The notes beneath the pieces are model-generated. The model searched no databases, was not told where the DNA came from, and saw only the letters and a list, made by a program, of their open reading frames with translations. From the NCBI GenBank assembly GCA_004213555.1, contig SHAP01000012.1, positions 1-58,648 on the forward strand: a stretch of 58,648 nt of DNA, in the 5' to 3' direction. Position numbers and translations under genes: made by a program. Positions 33,871 to 43,047 of this stretch are shown here, one piece after another. The DNA comes from Phycisphaeraceae bacterium. GTDB lineage: Bacteria > Planctomycetota > Phycisphaerae > Phycisphaerales > SM1A02. The stretch's first letter is position 1; each line of letters begins with the position of its first letter.

Positions 33871-33893
33871 GATTGAAGGACCCCATGGGGTCC
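33871..33893 (-). terminator. Terminator after the lipid kinase gene
   Basis: A perfect palindrome GGACCCCATGGGGTCC (33878-33893), 30 bases after the kinase stop on the minus strand, followed by TTCAATC. It separates the upstream kinase transcript from the motA promoter. Confidence 0.6.
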
Positions 33894-33922
33894 GTTTGTG
33901 AGGGTTGTTCAGGTGGTGAGGT

Positions 33923-34810
33923 TTACGCGTGACTGGCTGGCATGGAAGGCGAAGGCACAATCACTTCGTATCCCAAGGGAAGCAACGTGATGTCCACCTT
34001 GTCCTGCAATCCGGCAGCATCGCCATCCAATTGGAGGGCCATCTTTTCGGGCCCCGACAACGTGACACGGGCACCACGGGCAACCACTGCCGCCGAGTGA
34101 TCCACGGCGACGCCGCTGCGGGAACGCCACGCCCACAACAACGTCCGAGTGACGGATGAGGTGGGCAAAAAGACAACATCCAACAGCCCGTCGTCTGGCT
34201 GGGCGTCACGGGCGGGATCCATACCAAACGCGTATCCGGAAAAATTGGCCACGATGGCCAAGCCGCGACGTTGTTCGACAACCAGTTGTCCGTCCACATC
34301 GATACTGACCTTTGGCCACTTGCGTCTCAGAGCGGTTCGCAAAATGGGGGCGATGTAGGAAGCATGACGGATGGGCCCGTGACGTCGAGCATGCAAATCA
34401 TGAATCACTTCCGCGTCAAAGCCAACCGAGACCATGAGGGTGAACGGTCCGTAAGGCGTTCGCCCCGCATCAATTCTTCGAGTCCCCCCTCGGACCGCCA
34501 ATTCAGCGATGTCCTCAGGTTCTCGCGGCAAATGCAACATGCGGGCAAACAAATTTTCCGTACCCAGCGGGGCATGAAGAAAAGGAACACCCACTTCCCC
34601 GAGGGCGGCTGCCGCACGACGAAGAGTGCCGTCGCCACCAACCACAATGGCCCTTTCAATCTCATCGGGCAGCCGAATCTCATCTTTTTCCGTCTCTCGA
34701 ACCACCGGTTCGAAGCCCCGATCTCGAAGAGCAGCACCGATGGCCTCGGCATAAGCCGGGGCCAAACCTCGGCCCGCCCGAGGGTTCAGCAGAATGCCAA
34801 TTCGAGGCAA
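33923..34810 (-). CDS. Diacylglycerol / lipid kinase family protein
   Basis: A 295-residue member of the DAGK catalytic family. LLNPRAGRG at 8-15 is the nucleotide-binding entry, GGDGT at 58-62 binds ATP and PLGTEN at 81-86 is conserved. The C-terminal half is beta-rich, including the conserved LQLDGD stretch. It probably phosphorylates a membrane lipid or a sphingoid base. Two bases separate it from the cyclophilin gene upstream. Confidence 0.85.
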   Translation of the reverse strand: MPRIGILLNPRAGRGLAPAYAEAIGAALRDRGFEPVVRETEKDEIRLPDEIERAIVVGGDGTLRRAAAALGEVGVPFLHAPLGTENLFARMLHLPREPEDIAELAVRGGTRRIDAGRTPYGPFTLMVSVGFDAEVIHDLHARRHGPIRHASYIAPILRTALRRKWPKVSIDVDGQLVVEQRRGLAIVANFSGYAFGMDPARDAQPDDGLLDVVFLPTSSVTRTLLWAWRSRSGVAVDHSAAVVARGARVTLSGPEKMALQLDGDAAGLQDKVDITLLPLGYEVIVPSPSMPASHA

Positions 34811-34812
34811 AC

Positions 34813-36051
34813 TCAGGGGGAATCCTCAACGCGTTTGGCCGAACGAATGATGACTTGCTCCTCGGGTACGTCGCGCATTCCGCGACGAACCGTCGTGCGC
34901 TCCTTGGCGATGGCATCGATGGTGCTCATCCCTTCAACCACCCGACCAAAAGCGCAATACGGGCCATCGTCCAAGAAGGCGTTGTCTTTGTGGTTGATGT
35001 AAAACTGACTGGTGGCCGAGTCCGGAGCAGAAGTTCTCGCCATGGCGATGGTTCCGCGGGTGTTGCGGATGGGGCCCAGTCCTGATTCGTTTTGAATGGG
35101 GCCTCGGGTTTCCTTACGCCGCATTTCTGTGTCAAATCCACCGCCTTGGACCATGAACCCAGATATCACACGGTGGAACAGGGTGTCTTCGTAGAAGCCT
35201 GCATCGACATAAGCCAAAAAGTTGCGGCAAGTGATGGGATAATTTTCCGGATCAACCTTGACCACAAACGCGCCAAGATTGGTTTCAAACCGCACCAAGA
35301 CTGGAGTTGTCGATGCCTTTTTTGATTCGTCGACCTCCGGAGTCGCCGGGGCAACGGGCCCATCATCCTTGCCTTGGAACGTCACGGTTTCATCTGCTTC
35401 AGACATGTTGAATCCAATGACATTGGTACGCCCCAGGGCATCGGTCCAAGCCATGTTGGTCAAGGGAACAACTCCACCCACTCGACCCTCCGGGCGGATC
35501 ACACGCATTCCGGGGCCACTGAAGCCCACGCGCCGCTTGCCATACCGCCAGACCACCTTGCCTTGGTTGCCATTGCTCATGATGGTCCCACCGGACAAGG
35601 CCGAGTCGCCTTTGCGAGGAAGTGATTCCACAATCACGTCCGCAGCTCGGCAGGCCAAGGGAGATCCTTGGAACACCAAGACATCTTCGGAATTTCGTTC
35701 CGGGTGCCGTTGGGTCAGCCGCACCAATCCTTCCTGAAGCTCAAAGACACACTGACCTTCTTGATCTTCCAAACGTTTGATGGTCGTGTTGAACCCGAGC
35801 AGCATCACATCGGTTTGGCCAGGCTGAACACCATCCCAACGCCATTCCAAGCAAGCCCGACCTTCGGCTTGGGTTTGCAAAACACTGCCCACCGGGACCA
35901 CACTGCCTTCTCGACACTTCAACGAGGTCCCATCGGCCGCCTGAAGCACGGGGGAACTCTCAATCATCCGAATTCGCACCGTTTCACCACGGCTGGCGGC
36001 CGAGAGCAAAAGGATGGTCAAGAACATCGAGAACCGTTTCGTGAGGATCAT
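34813..36051 (-). CDS. Exported cyclophilin-type peptidyl-prolyl isomerase with an extra N-terminal domain
   Basis: A 412-residue protein with an N-terminal signal peptide (MILTKRFSMFLTILLLSAASRG). The first 240 residues form a beta-rich domain (VRIRMIESSPVLQAADG, SLKCREGSVVPVGSVLQT) resembling FecR-type repeats. The last 160 residues are a cyclophilin domain (FETNLGAFVVKVDPE, LFHRVISGFMVQGGGF, ATSQFYINHKDNAFLDD, YCAFGRVVEGMSTID) with the catalytic Arg in FHRV. It would help periplasmic proteins fold. Divergent from the TPR-protein gene, with 34 bases between start codons. Confidence 0.88.
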   Translation of the reverse strand: MILTKRFSMFLTILLLSAASRGETVRIRMIESSPVLQAADGTSLKCREGSVVPVGSVLQTQAEGRACLEWRWDGVQPGQTDVMLLGFNTTIKRLEDQEGQCVFELQEGLVRLTQRHPERNSEDVLVFQGSPLACRAADVIVESLPRKGDSALSGGTIMSNGNQGKVVWRYGKRRVGFSGPGMRVIRPEGRVGGVVPLTNMAWTDALGRTNVIGFNMSEADETVTFQGKDDGPVAPATPEVDESKKASTTPVLVRFETNLGAFVVKVDPENYPITCRNFLAYVDAGFYEDTLFHRVISGFMVQGGGFDTEMRRKETRGPIQNESGLGPIRNTRGTIAMARTSAPDSATSQFYINHKDNAFLDDGPYCAFGRVVEGMSTIDAIAKERTTVRRGMRDVPEEQVIIRSAKRVEDSP

Positions 36052-36085
36052 TTGTTCACTCCTGAAGTCAATTACAGTACCGGCA

Positions 36086-37132
36086 ATGCGGACTGGATTG
36101 TTCATCTTGATTCTCGCAGTCACGAGCCAAACGGCGTTTGGGCAGGCGTACCGCCTCAACGACGAGGATGGTTGGTCCCCGCTCCCCGAACCCGCCGCAG
36201 GATCGGCCGAAGAAGGGCTGCGAAATGCAAGAAGAGCGATCGCGAGAGAAGCTTGGGATCAAGCGGAGACCATTTGTCGCGATTGGCTGACCCGGTTCAC
36301 CTCCACCGCCCGCATTCGACCCCTTCTTGGAGATCAAGACGTGCCCGTGGTCCAAGTGGAGCAAGCCCAATCTCCTCTGGTTGGTGAAGTTCGACTGCTG
36401 CTTGGCGATGCGTTGAGGGCACGAGGAGAGCTGTACCCCGCCGCCGTTGAATACGAAACGGTGGCCCGCTCCTATCCGGACTCTCCGGCTTGGCTCGATG
36501 CCGTCGAACGGTGTTACGAAATCGCGGTCATCTGGTCCAAAAAAGAACCCGAATTTCTCCTGGGTATTTTCCCCGTCTCGGACTGGACCGAAGAGGTCGA
36601 AGAACTTCTGATCAGAGTTCAAGAACGGGTTCCTGGAAGCATCTTGGCAGAACGGGCAGGGTTTGCCTTGATGGAGTTTTATTTCCGCGAAGAGAATTAC
36701 CGCCTCACCGCCGACATGGCGGCCATTGTTTTGGAAAACCATCCCACCACGCCACAAGCGGATCTGGCCCGACGCCGCATTGTTGATGCCAACCGGCGTT
36801 TGTGGAAAGGACCAGAGAATGATCTCTCGGGCCTTGAAGAAGCCTCATCCATCTTGAGTTATTTCATGGCCGAGGATCCGGTCGCCGCCCAACGCATCGA
36901 CAGCGCGCAGCAATTTCGTGAGGTTCAAGAAGATCTGGTGCAATCCGAGTGGTCAACCGCCCAGTGGTACCTTCGCTCTGGAGATCCTATCAGTGCGGCG
37001 TATGAAGTCAGCCGTTTGGCCGACCGGTACGCTGAAACCACCCTTTGGCCAAAAATCAAAGCTTGGGCCACCGAACAGGTTCGGCCGCTGATTCCCATCC
37101 CGTTGCGCTCGTTGGTGGATGACTTGCCATGA
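36086..37132 (+). CDS. Exported TPR protein, BamD-like
   Basis: A 348-residue protein starting with a signal peptide (MRTGLFILILAVTSQTAFGQ), then helical repeats of the TPR type (GDALRARGELYPAAVEYETVARSYPDSPAWLDA; RAGFALMEFYFREENYRLTADM). BamD/YfiO-like proteins help insert outer-membrane proteins. No lipobox Cys is visible, so it is not a canonical BamD lipoprotein. It overlaps the LptE-like gene by four bases, which supports an outer-membrane role. Confidence 0.7.
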   Translation: MRTGLFILILAVTSQTAFGQAYRLNDEDGWSPLPEPAAGSAEEGLRNARRAIAREAWDQAETICRDWLTRFTSTARIRPLLGDQDVPVVQVEQAQSPLVGEVRLLLGDALRARGELYPAAVEYETVARSYPDSPAWLDAVERCYEIAVIWSKKEPEFLLGIFPVSDWTEEVEELLIRVQERVPGSILAERAGFALMEFYFREENYRLTADMAAIVLENHPTTPQADLARRRIVDANRRLWKGPENDLSGLEEASSILSYFMAEDPVAAQRIDSAQQFREVQEDLVQSEWSTAQWYLRSGDPISAAYEVSRLADRYAETTLWPKIKAWATEQVRPLIPIPLRSLVDDLP

Positions 37133-37644
37133 GCCGGTGGGTGAAGTTGATGTTGTGTTTGGTGTTGCTCGGCTGTGCCAATGACCCCCGAGCGGGATTG
37201 GCCTTCATGAACGAAGGTCCCGCCCGCCGGGTTGCGATCGAACCTTTCGTGGGCGGTGGCGAAATCGAAGGGTTGGCCCTGCCGCTCCGCGAAGCCGTGG
37301 CGGCCGAGCTCCTGCGACGGACCAACCACACGGTGACCAATCGGCCGACCGCCGACACCCTGCTTCGGGGTGAGATCCGGTCGGCCTCCCGCCGCCTCTT
37401 GGGACGCTCCACGGAGTCCGGACTCCCCTCGGCCCTTCGACTGGAGATCACCCTCGACTTGGAATGGGTGGATTTGGCCAGTGGGGCCGTGTTGAAATCA
37501 CTGCGGAACGTCCGAATTGCGGCGGATTACGCCCCCGGTGGGGCGGGCGTCGCCCCGGGCGGGGAACGAGAAACCGTCGCACGGCAACAATTGTTCCGGC
37601 GTACGGCCCGAACTGTCGTGGATGCGTTGCAGTCGGACTGGTGA
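37129..37644 (+). CDS. LptE-like outer-membrane lipoprotein
   Basis: A 171-residue protein with a lipobox (LVLLGC, with the lipidated Cys at about 16). The mature sequence (RRVAIEPFVGGGEIEGLALPLREAVAAELLRR, then TLLRGEIRSASRRL) has the LptE/DUF4136-like beta-alpha pattern, with a likely role in LPS assembly at the outer membrane. ATG overlaps the stop of the TPR gene (ATGA). Confidence 0.75.
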   Translation: MSRWVKLMLCLVLLGCANDPRAGLAFMNEGPARRVAIEPFVGGGEIEGLALPLREAVAAELLRRTNHTVTNRPTADTLLRGEIRSASRRLLGRSTESGLPSALRLEITLDLEWVDLASGAVLKSLRNVRIAADYAPGGAGVAPGGERETVARQQLFRRTARTVVDALQSDW

Positions 37645-37716
37645 TCGTCCGATGCAGAGCCAAGTTCCCTCCTATGGTGGAGGACCCATTTTCCTCCCGC
37701 GACCAGAAGCTCCCGA

Positions 37717-40026
37717 ATGACCCAGCAACCACCGCCTTCCGACCCAAACAACGACGAACAAACCCAACCACCGGCCCGCCGAGGCGGTTTTTTGGGGTGG
37801 CTTCTCGCCTTTTCGATCGTGGCCATCGTGTTCTCCATCGCCAACCAACCCAGTGGCGGCGTCGAGATCAAGAGTTGGGAAACGTTTTTGGCCTACGTCG
37901 AAGGCAACAACCAACAAGTGACCGTCCCCTCTTCGGAAGCCGAAGGCGCGTTCGTCACTTCAGACGGACAAGTGGCATACCGAGACGAATTGGGTTGGCT
38001 GCGAGACGAGGAAAACGCCATTCTTGGTCGCAATGGCCAGCCCTTGGAAGGCAAGCCCACCGAGATGACCCCTGTCCTCGCCACCAAGAGCGTCAAGGTC
38101 AACGAGCTGGGGCAAGTGCTCGACGACGGCGGGTTGGTGCAACGAAATCCTTTGGGCCAAGCCATCGTGCCAAATTTCTTGGCCACGGCTCCCATCCAAT
38201 CGGGTGGCTTGGAAGGCCCAATCTCGGTGGAAAACAACCGGCTGATCGCCAACATCCGCTCGGGAACCGGTGGGCTGGGCGAAACGCCAAACGGGCGCCC
38301 CCACCGAATCTTCTTTGAGATCAGCCAACCCGGCATTTACGTCGAGCAACTGAACGAACGAAACATCGACTACACCGATGAAGCAGGCACCAGCGTTTGG
38401 ATGAGCCTGCTCGCCGGCGTGTTGCCACTGGTCATCTTGATCGCGGCCATTTGGTTCCTCTTTATCCGGGGCATGCGTGGTGCGGGTGGTGGACCTGGCG
38501 GGATGTTGGGCAGCTTCGGCAAATCCAAGCACCGACTGTCGACCAAGGAAACCGTCAGCGTGACCTTCGCCGACGTGGCCGGCATCGACGAAGCCAAAGA
38601 CGAAGTGCACGAGATCGTGGAGTTTTTGAAGAGCCCCGAGAAGTTTGCCCGTCTTGGCGGACGCATCCCCCGCGGCGTGTTGCTTGCGGGGCCTCCCGGC
38701 TGCGGCAAGACCCTGTTGGCCAAGGCCATCGCCGGGGAAGCCGACGTCCCGTTCTTCTCGATCAGCGGCTCCGACTTCGTGGAAATGTTTGTCGGGGTTG
38801 GGGCAAGCCGGGTGCGCGACCTCTTCAAGCAAGCCAAAGAAAGCAGCCCGTGCATCATCTTCTTGGATGAAATCGATGCGGTGGGTCGCAAGCGTGGCAG
38901 TGGCTTCTCAAGCGGCGGCCACGACGAACGCGAGCAAACACTGAACGCCATCCTCGTCGAAATGGATGGCTTCGAGATGCAAGACCAAGTCATCGTGATT
39001 GCGGCCACCAACCGGTCCGACGTGCTCGACCCGGCGTTGACCCGCCCCGGTCGCTTTGACCGCACCGTGCAGGTGATGCTGCCCGACATCGAAGGCCGCC
39101 GTCAGATTTTGGGCGTCCACTCCGGCAAAGTCCGCATGTCCCCCGACGTCGACATGGAACGCGTCGCCCGTGGCACCCCGATGTTCTCAGGCGCCGAGTT
39201 GGCCGCGCTGATCAACGAAGCCGCCATCATCGCCACCCTGTCTGGCAAAGAATTCGTCGAGTTGCAAGACCTCGAAGAAGCCCGCGACAAGATCCGGTAC
39301 GGCCGCGCTCGTCGAAGTCGGCGGATTGAAGAACAAGAACGCGAAGCCACCGCCTACCACGAGGCCGGACACACCGTCATCCAGTGGCTTCTGGAAGATG
39401 CCGACCCGGTCCACAAGGTCACCATCATCCCCCGAGGCCAAGCGATGGGGGCGACATTCTCGCTTCCCGAAAAAGACCGTTACGGCTACGGCCGGAAATA
39501 CATCGAAGCCACCCTGCGGGTGCTGTGCGGCGGCCGAATCGCCGAGCAGCGGCACACCAGCGACATCTCCAGTGGCGCTTCGATGGACATTCGCATGGCC
39601 ACCGACTTCTCCCGGGCCATGGTGCTCGAATGGGGCATGTCAGATCGGTTGGGCTTTGTGAAGTACTCACCCGACGAACAGCGTGAATCGTTGCTCGCCG
39701 GACAAGAATATTCTGACGACACCGCCCGTATTATCGATGAAGAAATCAAGCGTTTGGTCGATCACGCTTACGCCGAAGCCCAGCGCATCCTTGACGAGAA
39801 CTGGGACAAGGTGGAAGCGGTGGCCCAAGCGCTTCTTCGACACGAGACGTTGAACTCCGACGACATCGAGACCCTGATGAAGGGCGGCCAAATCGACCGT
39901 CCCACCGTGGCGGACATGTTGCGGGCCGAGATGGAAGCGCCAAAGCCTCAAGAAAGCCCCAGCCCACCAACCGGTGCAGATGAAGGCGATCTTTCGGATG
40001 ACGGCGTGTTGCCCAGCCCTGCCTGA
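37717..40026 (+). CDS. ftsH: ATP-dependent zinc metalloprotease FtsH
   Basis: A 769-residue membrane AAA+ protease that degrades misfolded and regulatory proteins. TM1 at about 25-42 and TM2 at 229-250 enclose a periplasmic region of about 186 residues, roughly twice the usual size. AAA motifs: GPPGCGKT at 325-332, IIFLDEID at 380-387, and a second region of homology [19 protein letters not shown]. The protease zinc site is HEAGH at 548-552. No terminator is visible between it and the convergent uvrC gene, whose stop is three bases away. Confidence 0.97.
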   Translation: MTQQPPPSDPNNDEQTQPPARRGGFLGWLLAFSIVAIVFSIANQPSGGVEIKSWETFLAYVEGNNQQVTVPSSEAEGAFVTSDGQVAYRDELGWLRDEENAILGRNGQPLEGKPTEMTPVLATKSVKVNELGQVLDDGGLVQRNPLGQAIVPNFLATAPIQSGGLEGPISVENNRLIANIRSGTGGLGETPNGRPHRIFFEISQPGIYVEQLNERNIDYTDEAGTSVWMSLLAGVLPLVILIAAIWFLFIRGMRGAGGGPGGMLGSFGKSKHRLSTKETVSVTFADVAGIDEAKDEVHEIVEFLKSPEKFARLGGRIPRGVLLAGPPGCGKTLLAKAIAGEADVPFFSISGSDFVEMFVGVGASRVRDLFKQAKESSPCIIFLDEIDAVGRKRGSGFSSGGHDEREQTLNAILVEMDGFEMQDQVIVIAATNRSDVLDPALTRPGRFDRTVQVMLPDIEGRRQILGVHSGKVRMSPDVDMERVARGTPMFSGAELAALINEAAIIATLSGKEFVELQDLEEARDKIRYGRARRSRRIEEQEREATAYHEAGHTVIQWLLEDADPVHKVTIIPRGQAMGATFSLPEKDRYGYGRKYIEATLRVLCGGRIAEQRHTSDISSGASMDIRMATDFSRAMVLEWGMSDRLGFVKYSPDEQRESLLAGQEYSDDTARIIDEEIKRLVDHAYAEAQRILDENWDKVEAVAQALLRHETLNSDDIETLMKGGQIDRPTVADMLRAEMEAPKPQESPSPPTGADEGDLSDDGVLPSPA

Positions 40027-40029
40027 GCC

Positions 40030-41397
40030 TCACTCTCCAGTCATTTTCTTTCGCCGCAAGATGTGGTGGTAATGCTGCGCAAACCGGTGGGCTTCGTCAC
40101 GGATCGCTTGGCACAACTTCAACCCGAGGTTTTCCCGCCCCAATCGAATCGGTTCGGTCTTCTCTTGGACATAAATGCGTTCGTCTTTCTTGGCCAGGCT
40201 GATCACCATGGGCGGCTTGACCGAAAGGTCGGCAAAAGCCTCCATGGCGGCGTGCAACTGTCCAAGCCCGCCGTCAATCAAAATCAAATCGGGATACAGC
40301 TCTTCTCCTACGCCAGCATCCCGGTAGCGACGTGAAACCACTTCACGAATGGCCGCGTAATCGTCGTTGTCGACGGTGCGGATCTTGAACCGGCGGTACA
40401 GATCTTTGAACGGTCGGCCGTCCACGAAGCAAACTTTGGAGCCCACCGTTTCCCCCCCTTGCAGATGGGCAATATCGATGGCCTCCATGGAACGAACAGG
40501 CAACGTCAAGCCCAAAGTGCGCTGCAAGGACTTGAGGGCCGGCGCCGGATCTCCGCTGAACACCGTAACCTCAGGCTGCCATTGCACACCGTCCTTGGCG
40601 CGCTTTTCGCGATCGTCCAATTTCTCAATGGCACTGATTCGATCACGCAACTTGGCGGCGTCTTCAAATCGCAAATCCGCGGAGGCTTGCGCCATTTCTT
40701 CACGGAGCTCACGGAGCATGGTGGAGCGCTTTGATCCCAAGAAACGGACAAACGCATCAACGTCACGCCGGTATGAAGCCTTTGAGATGCGATCCGCACA
40801 TGGGGCGGTGCACTGCCCAATGGAGTGCAACAGACAGGGCCGAAAACGGCGGTTTTTCGGATCACCATCTTCAATGTCCAAGTGACACGTGCGGTACCGA
40901 AAAACCCGCTGCAGCAATTGCACTGCTTCTCGCAGCGCTCCCGCCGAGGCAAAGGGTCCAAAAACTTTCGCGCCGCGATAGTCCTCGTGGGTGGGCTCCC
41001 GGGTGACAAACACCCCGGGGAAATCATCCCGCATCGTCACCACCAAGTACGGAAAAGTCTTGTCGTCAACCAAACGCGTGTTGAACGGGGGACGCGTGTC
41101 CTTGATCAAACGCGATTCCATCAAGAGGGCTTCCCACTCCCCGTCGCACTCGATGGTGTCGATGGAATCGATCTTGGCCAGCATGGGTTGCTTCTTGGGC
41201 CCCAACTCCGCCGAAGGCACGAAATAAGACGAGACGCGATTTCTGAGGCTGCCGGCCTTGCCCACATAGAGGACATGCCCGTCCACATCCTTCATCAAAT
41301 ACACCCCAGGCTGCTCGGGAAGTGCCTTCGCCAAGGCCGAAAGACGGCTCCGACGTGCTTCCCAAGCCTCAATTTCAGGTCCAGAAGGGGGCATCAC
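40030..41397 (-). CDS. uvrC: Excinuclease subunit UvrC lacking the C-terminal HhH domain
   Basis: Makes the two DNA incisions in nucleotide excision repair. The 455 residues are short; E. coli UvrC has about 610. The GIY-YIG domain is at about 30-110 (QPGVYLMKDVDGHVLYVGKAGSLRNR), the UVR motif at about 230-265, and the RNase H-like endonuclease domain at about 285-450 (AIDIAHLQGG, DLILIDGGLGQLHAA). The protein ends in RRKKMTGE, right after the sequence that normally leads into the tandem helix-hairpin-helix domain, which is missing. Confidence 0.92.
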   Translation of the reverse strand: MMPPSGPEIEAWEARRSRLSALAKALPEQPGVYLMKDVDGHVLYVGKAGSLRNRVSSYFVPSAELGPKKQPMLAKIDSIDTIECDGEWEALLMESRLIKDTRPPFNTRLVDDKTFPYLVVTMRDDFPGVFVTREPTHEDYRGAKVFGPFASAGALREAVQLLQRVFRYRTCHLDIEDGDPKNRRFRPCLLHSIGQCTAPCADRISKASYRRDVDAFVRFLGSKRSTMLRELREEMAQASADLRFEDAAKLRDRISAIEKLDDREKRAKDGVQWQPEVTVFSGDPAPALKSLQRTLGLTLPVRSMEAIDIAHLQGGETVGSKVCFVDGRPFKDLYRRFKIRTVDNDDYAAIREVVSRRYRDAGVGEELYPDLILIDGGLGQLHAAMEAFADLSVKPPMVISLAKKDERIYVQEKTEPIRLGRENLGLKLCQAIRDEAHRFAQHYHHILRRKKMTGE

Positions 41398-41452
41398 CCA
41401 ACTCTAGCGGTGAAAAGAACGGGTTTCAGTCCCCCCCCACCTCGGATTCGGG

Positions 41453-41458
41453 TACAAT
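41453..41458 (+). promoter_or_regulatory. Candidate -10 box before the Cys-rich lipoprotein
   Basis: TACAAT on the plus strand, about 60 bases before the start codon. No good -35 box is found 16-18 bases upstream, so this is weak. Confidence 0.3.
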
Positions 41459-41520
41459 CGCGTCCTACGGTCCGATGTGGGCCCATGTTACGCTCTTCCG
41501 ATTTCGGAAAGGATAAACCA

Positions 41521-41916
41521 ATGAAGATCTTCTCCATCATCGCTCTCGCGGCCATGGGCTTCCTTGCCGGCTGCCAAACCTGCCAAGATCACGGACACGA
41601 CCACGGCGAAGCCGCATGCTGCGGCGCCTGTGGTGGTGACGCTGCACCGGGTGCCGGCGAAGCCGCATGCTGCGGCGCCTGTGGTGGTGACGCTGCACCG
41701 GGTGCCGTCGAAGCCTGCTCCAGCAGCTGCTCCGACTCCTGCAAAACCGCCTGCGACAAGATGGCTGCCCCAGCTGCTGCTGAGCCATCCTCCTGCGCTT
41801 CCGAGTGCTCGTCCTCCTGCGACAAAATGAAAATGGCTGCCCCCGCGGCTGCCGAACCCGCATCCTGCGCCTCCAAGGCCGAATGCGGTGGCTGCCCCTT
41901 CTCCAAGAAGGACTAA
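41521..41916 (+). CDS. Cysteine-rich lipoprotein with a duplicated CCGACGG block
   Basis: A 131-residue exported lipoprotein. The signal peptide ends with the lipobox FLAGC (Cys 18). The mature chain has 18 Cys among about 114 residues, counting the lipidated one, and a His cluster DHGHDHG at 23-29. An exact 17-residue block (GEAACCGACGGDAAPGA) occurs twice, at about 29-45 and 46-62. Further CxxxC and CC patterns follow, with two MAAPAAAEP repeats between them. The composition suggests metal binding at the outer face of the cell, but no known metallothionein motif is matched. Start and RBS (GGAAAGGA seven bases upstream) are convincing. Confidence 0.85.
   Translation: MKIFSIIALAAMGFLAGCQTCQDHGHDHGEAACCGACGGDAAPGAGEAACCGACGGDAAPGAVEACSSSCSDSCKTACDKMAAPAAAEPSSCASECSSSCDKMKMAAPAAAEPASCASKAECGGCPFSKKD
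41605..41706 (+). repeat. Exact 51-bp tandem duplication inside the Cys-rich lipoprotein gene
   Basis: Positions 41605-41655 and 41656-41706 are identical, including third codon positions, which means the duplication is recent or is kept identical by slippage or recombination. The unit keeps the reading frame. Confidence 0.95.
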
Positions 41917-41940
41917 GACCAGCCTTCCCATGCTGAATGC

Positions 41941-41970
41941 ACGGCCGCCCTTCGGGGCGGCCGTCTTCGT
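41941..41970 (+). terminator. Terminator of the Cys-rich lipoprotein gene
   Basis: A 10-bp stem ACGGCCGCCC/GGGCGGCCGT with a TTCG loop, followed by CTTCGTTTCT. It is 24 bases after the stop. Confidence 0.8.
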
Positions 41971-42000
41971 TTCTGACTTTCATCAAACGCCTGTCTTCGC

Positions 42001-42006
42001 TACAAT
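42001..42006 (+). promoter_or_regulatory. Candidate -10 box of the rpsB-tsf transcript
   Basis: TACAAT on the plus strand with TTTCAT 17 bases upstream as a weak -35. The implied leader before rpsB is about 150 bases long and contains GC-rich hairpins (CCGCCC-TTCG-GGGC and CGCCC-TT-GGGCG). Whether it acts as a ribosomal-protein leader cannot be told. Confidence 0.35.
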
Positions 42007-42159
42007 TTTGAATTCCCCAACGGTTGTGGTGACTTTTGGGGACGCCATTTCAAACCGCCCTTCGGGGCACCCCTGAAGCGCCCTTGGGCGGACATGCCTC
42101 CAACGAGGACTCACCACCATGCCCCGCCGGTGTCGCTGCACGAGAAAGGCTTCGCGCCA

Positions 42160-42990
42160 ATGTCGACTGTTCAAACCCTCGTTGATTCTGGAATTCACTT
42201 CGGCCAACGCCGCACCAACTGGAATCCGAAAATGGCTCGCTTCATCTTTGGCGAGCGCAACAAAATTCACATCATCGATATCCGGGAGACGCTGAAAGGT
42301 TTGCTCTTGGCCCAACGCTTCATTGAGCAAGTCGTGGCCTCGGGCAAAGACGTCTGCTTTGTCGGCACCAAGCGTCAAGCCAAAGACTCCATTGCCAAGT
42401 ACGCCGCCGAAGTCGGCATGCCTTTTGTCAACGAACGATGGCTCGGTGGCATCCTCACCAACTTCCGCACCATTCGTGACCGGTTGGGTCGCTTGGAAGA
42501 ACTCGACCGCTTGGTGGAATCTGGCGAGATCGACACCTACTCCAAGAAGATGGCCAGCCAATTGATGCGCGAGCGTCGCAAGATCACCCGCAACCTCGAT
42601 GGCATCCGCAACATGGAAAAAATGCCGGGCGTCTTGATGGTGGTTGACGTCAACCGCGAAACCAACGCGTTGCGTGAAGCAAAGTCACTGGGCATTCCAA
42701 CCATTGGCCTGGTCGACACCGACGGCGATCCCGATTTGGTCGACATTGCCATTCCCGGCAACGACGATTCGATCCGCGCGGTCGAAGCCATTCTTCGCGA
42801 GCTCTGTGCCTCCATCAGTCGCGGCAAGGGGCAACGCACCGCCCAAGCCGAGGGCGACGACGCCGCGGCGGTCGCCACCGCCGGCGACGATGATGCCGCC
42901 CCCACCCGACGACGTCGCTCCAGCCGCGCCAGCTTCCGTTCCGACGACGGTGGCGCTCCTGCCGCCGAAGCCCCAGCCACCGAAGGCTGA
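42160..42990 (+). CDS. rpsB: 30S ribosomal protein S2
   Basis: A 276-residue S2. SGIHFGQRRTNWNPKMARFIFGERN, NERWLGGILTNFRTI and MLMVVDVNRETNALREAKSLGIPTIGLVDTD-type motifs are diagnostic. The C-terminus carries an extension of about 45 residues rich in Ala, Asp, Ser and Arg (DDDAAPTRRRRSSRASF) not found in E. coli S2 (241 residues). ATG 42160 is chosen because GAGAAAGG lies about ten bases upstream; an in-frame ATG at 42094 has no such site. Confidence 0.96.
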   Translation: MSTVQTLVDSGIHFGQRRTNWNPKMARFIFGERNKIHIIDIRETLKGLLLAQRFIEQVVASGKDVCFVGTKRQAKDSIAKYAAEVGMPFVNERWLGGILTNFRTIRDRLGRLEELDRLVESGEIDTYSKKMASQLMRERRKITRNLDGIRNMEKMPGVLMVVDVNRETNALREAKSLGIPTIGLVDTDGDPDLVDIAIPGNDDSIRAVEAILRELCASISRGKGQRTAQAEGDDAAAVATAGDDDAAPTRRRRSSRASFRSDDGGAPAAEAPATEG

Positions 42991-43047
42991 ACACGACCCT
43001 CATTCGTTCCCCGAACACCCCACGTATCCACACCAAGGAATCCAACT

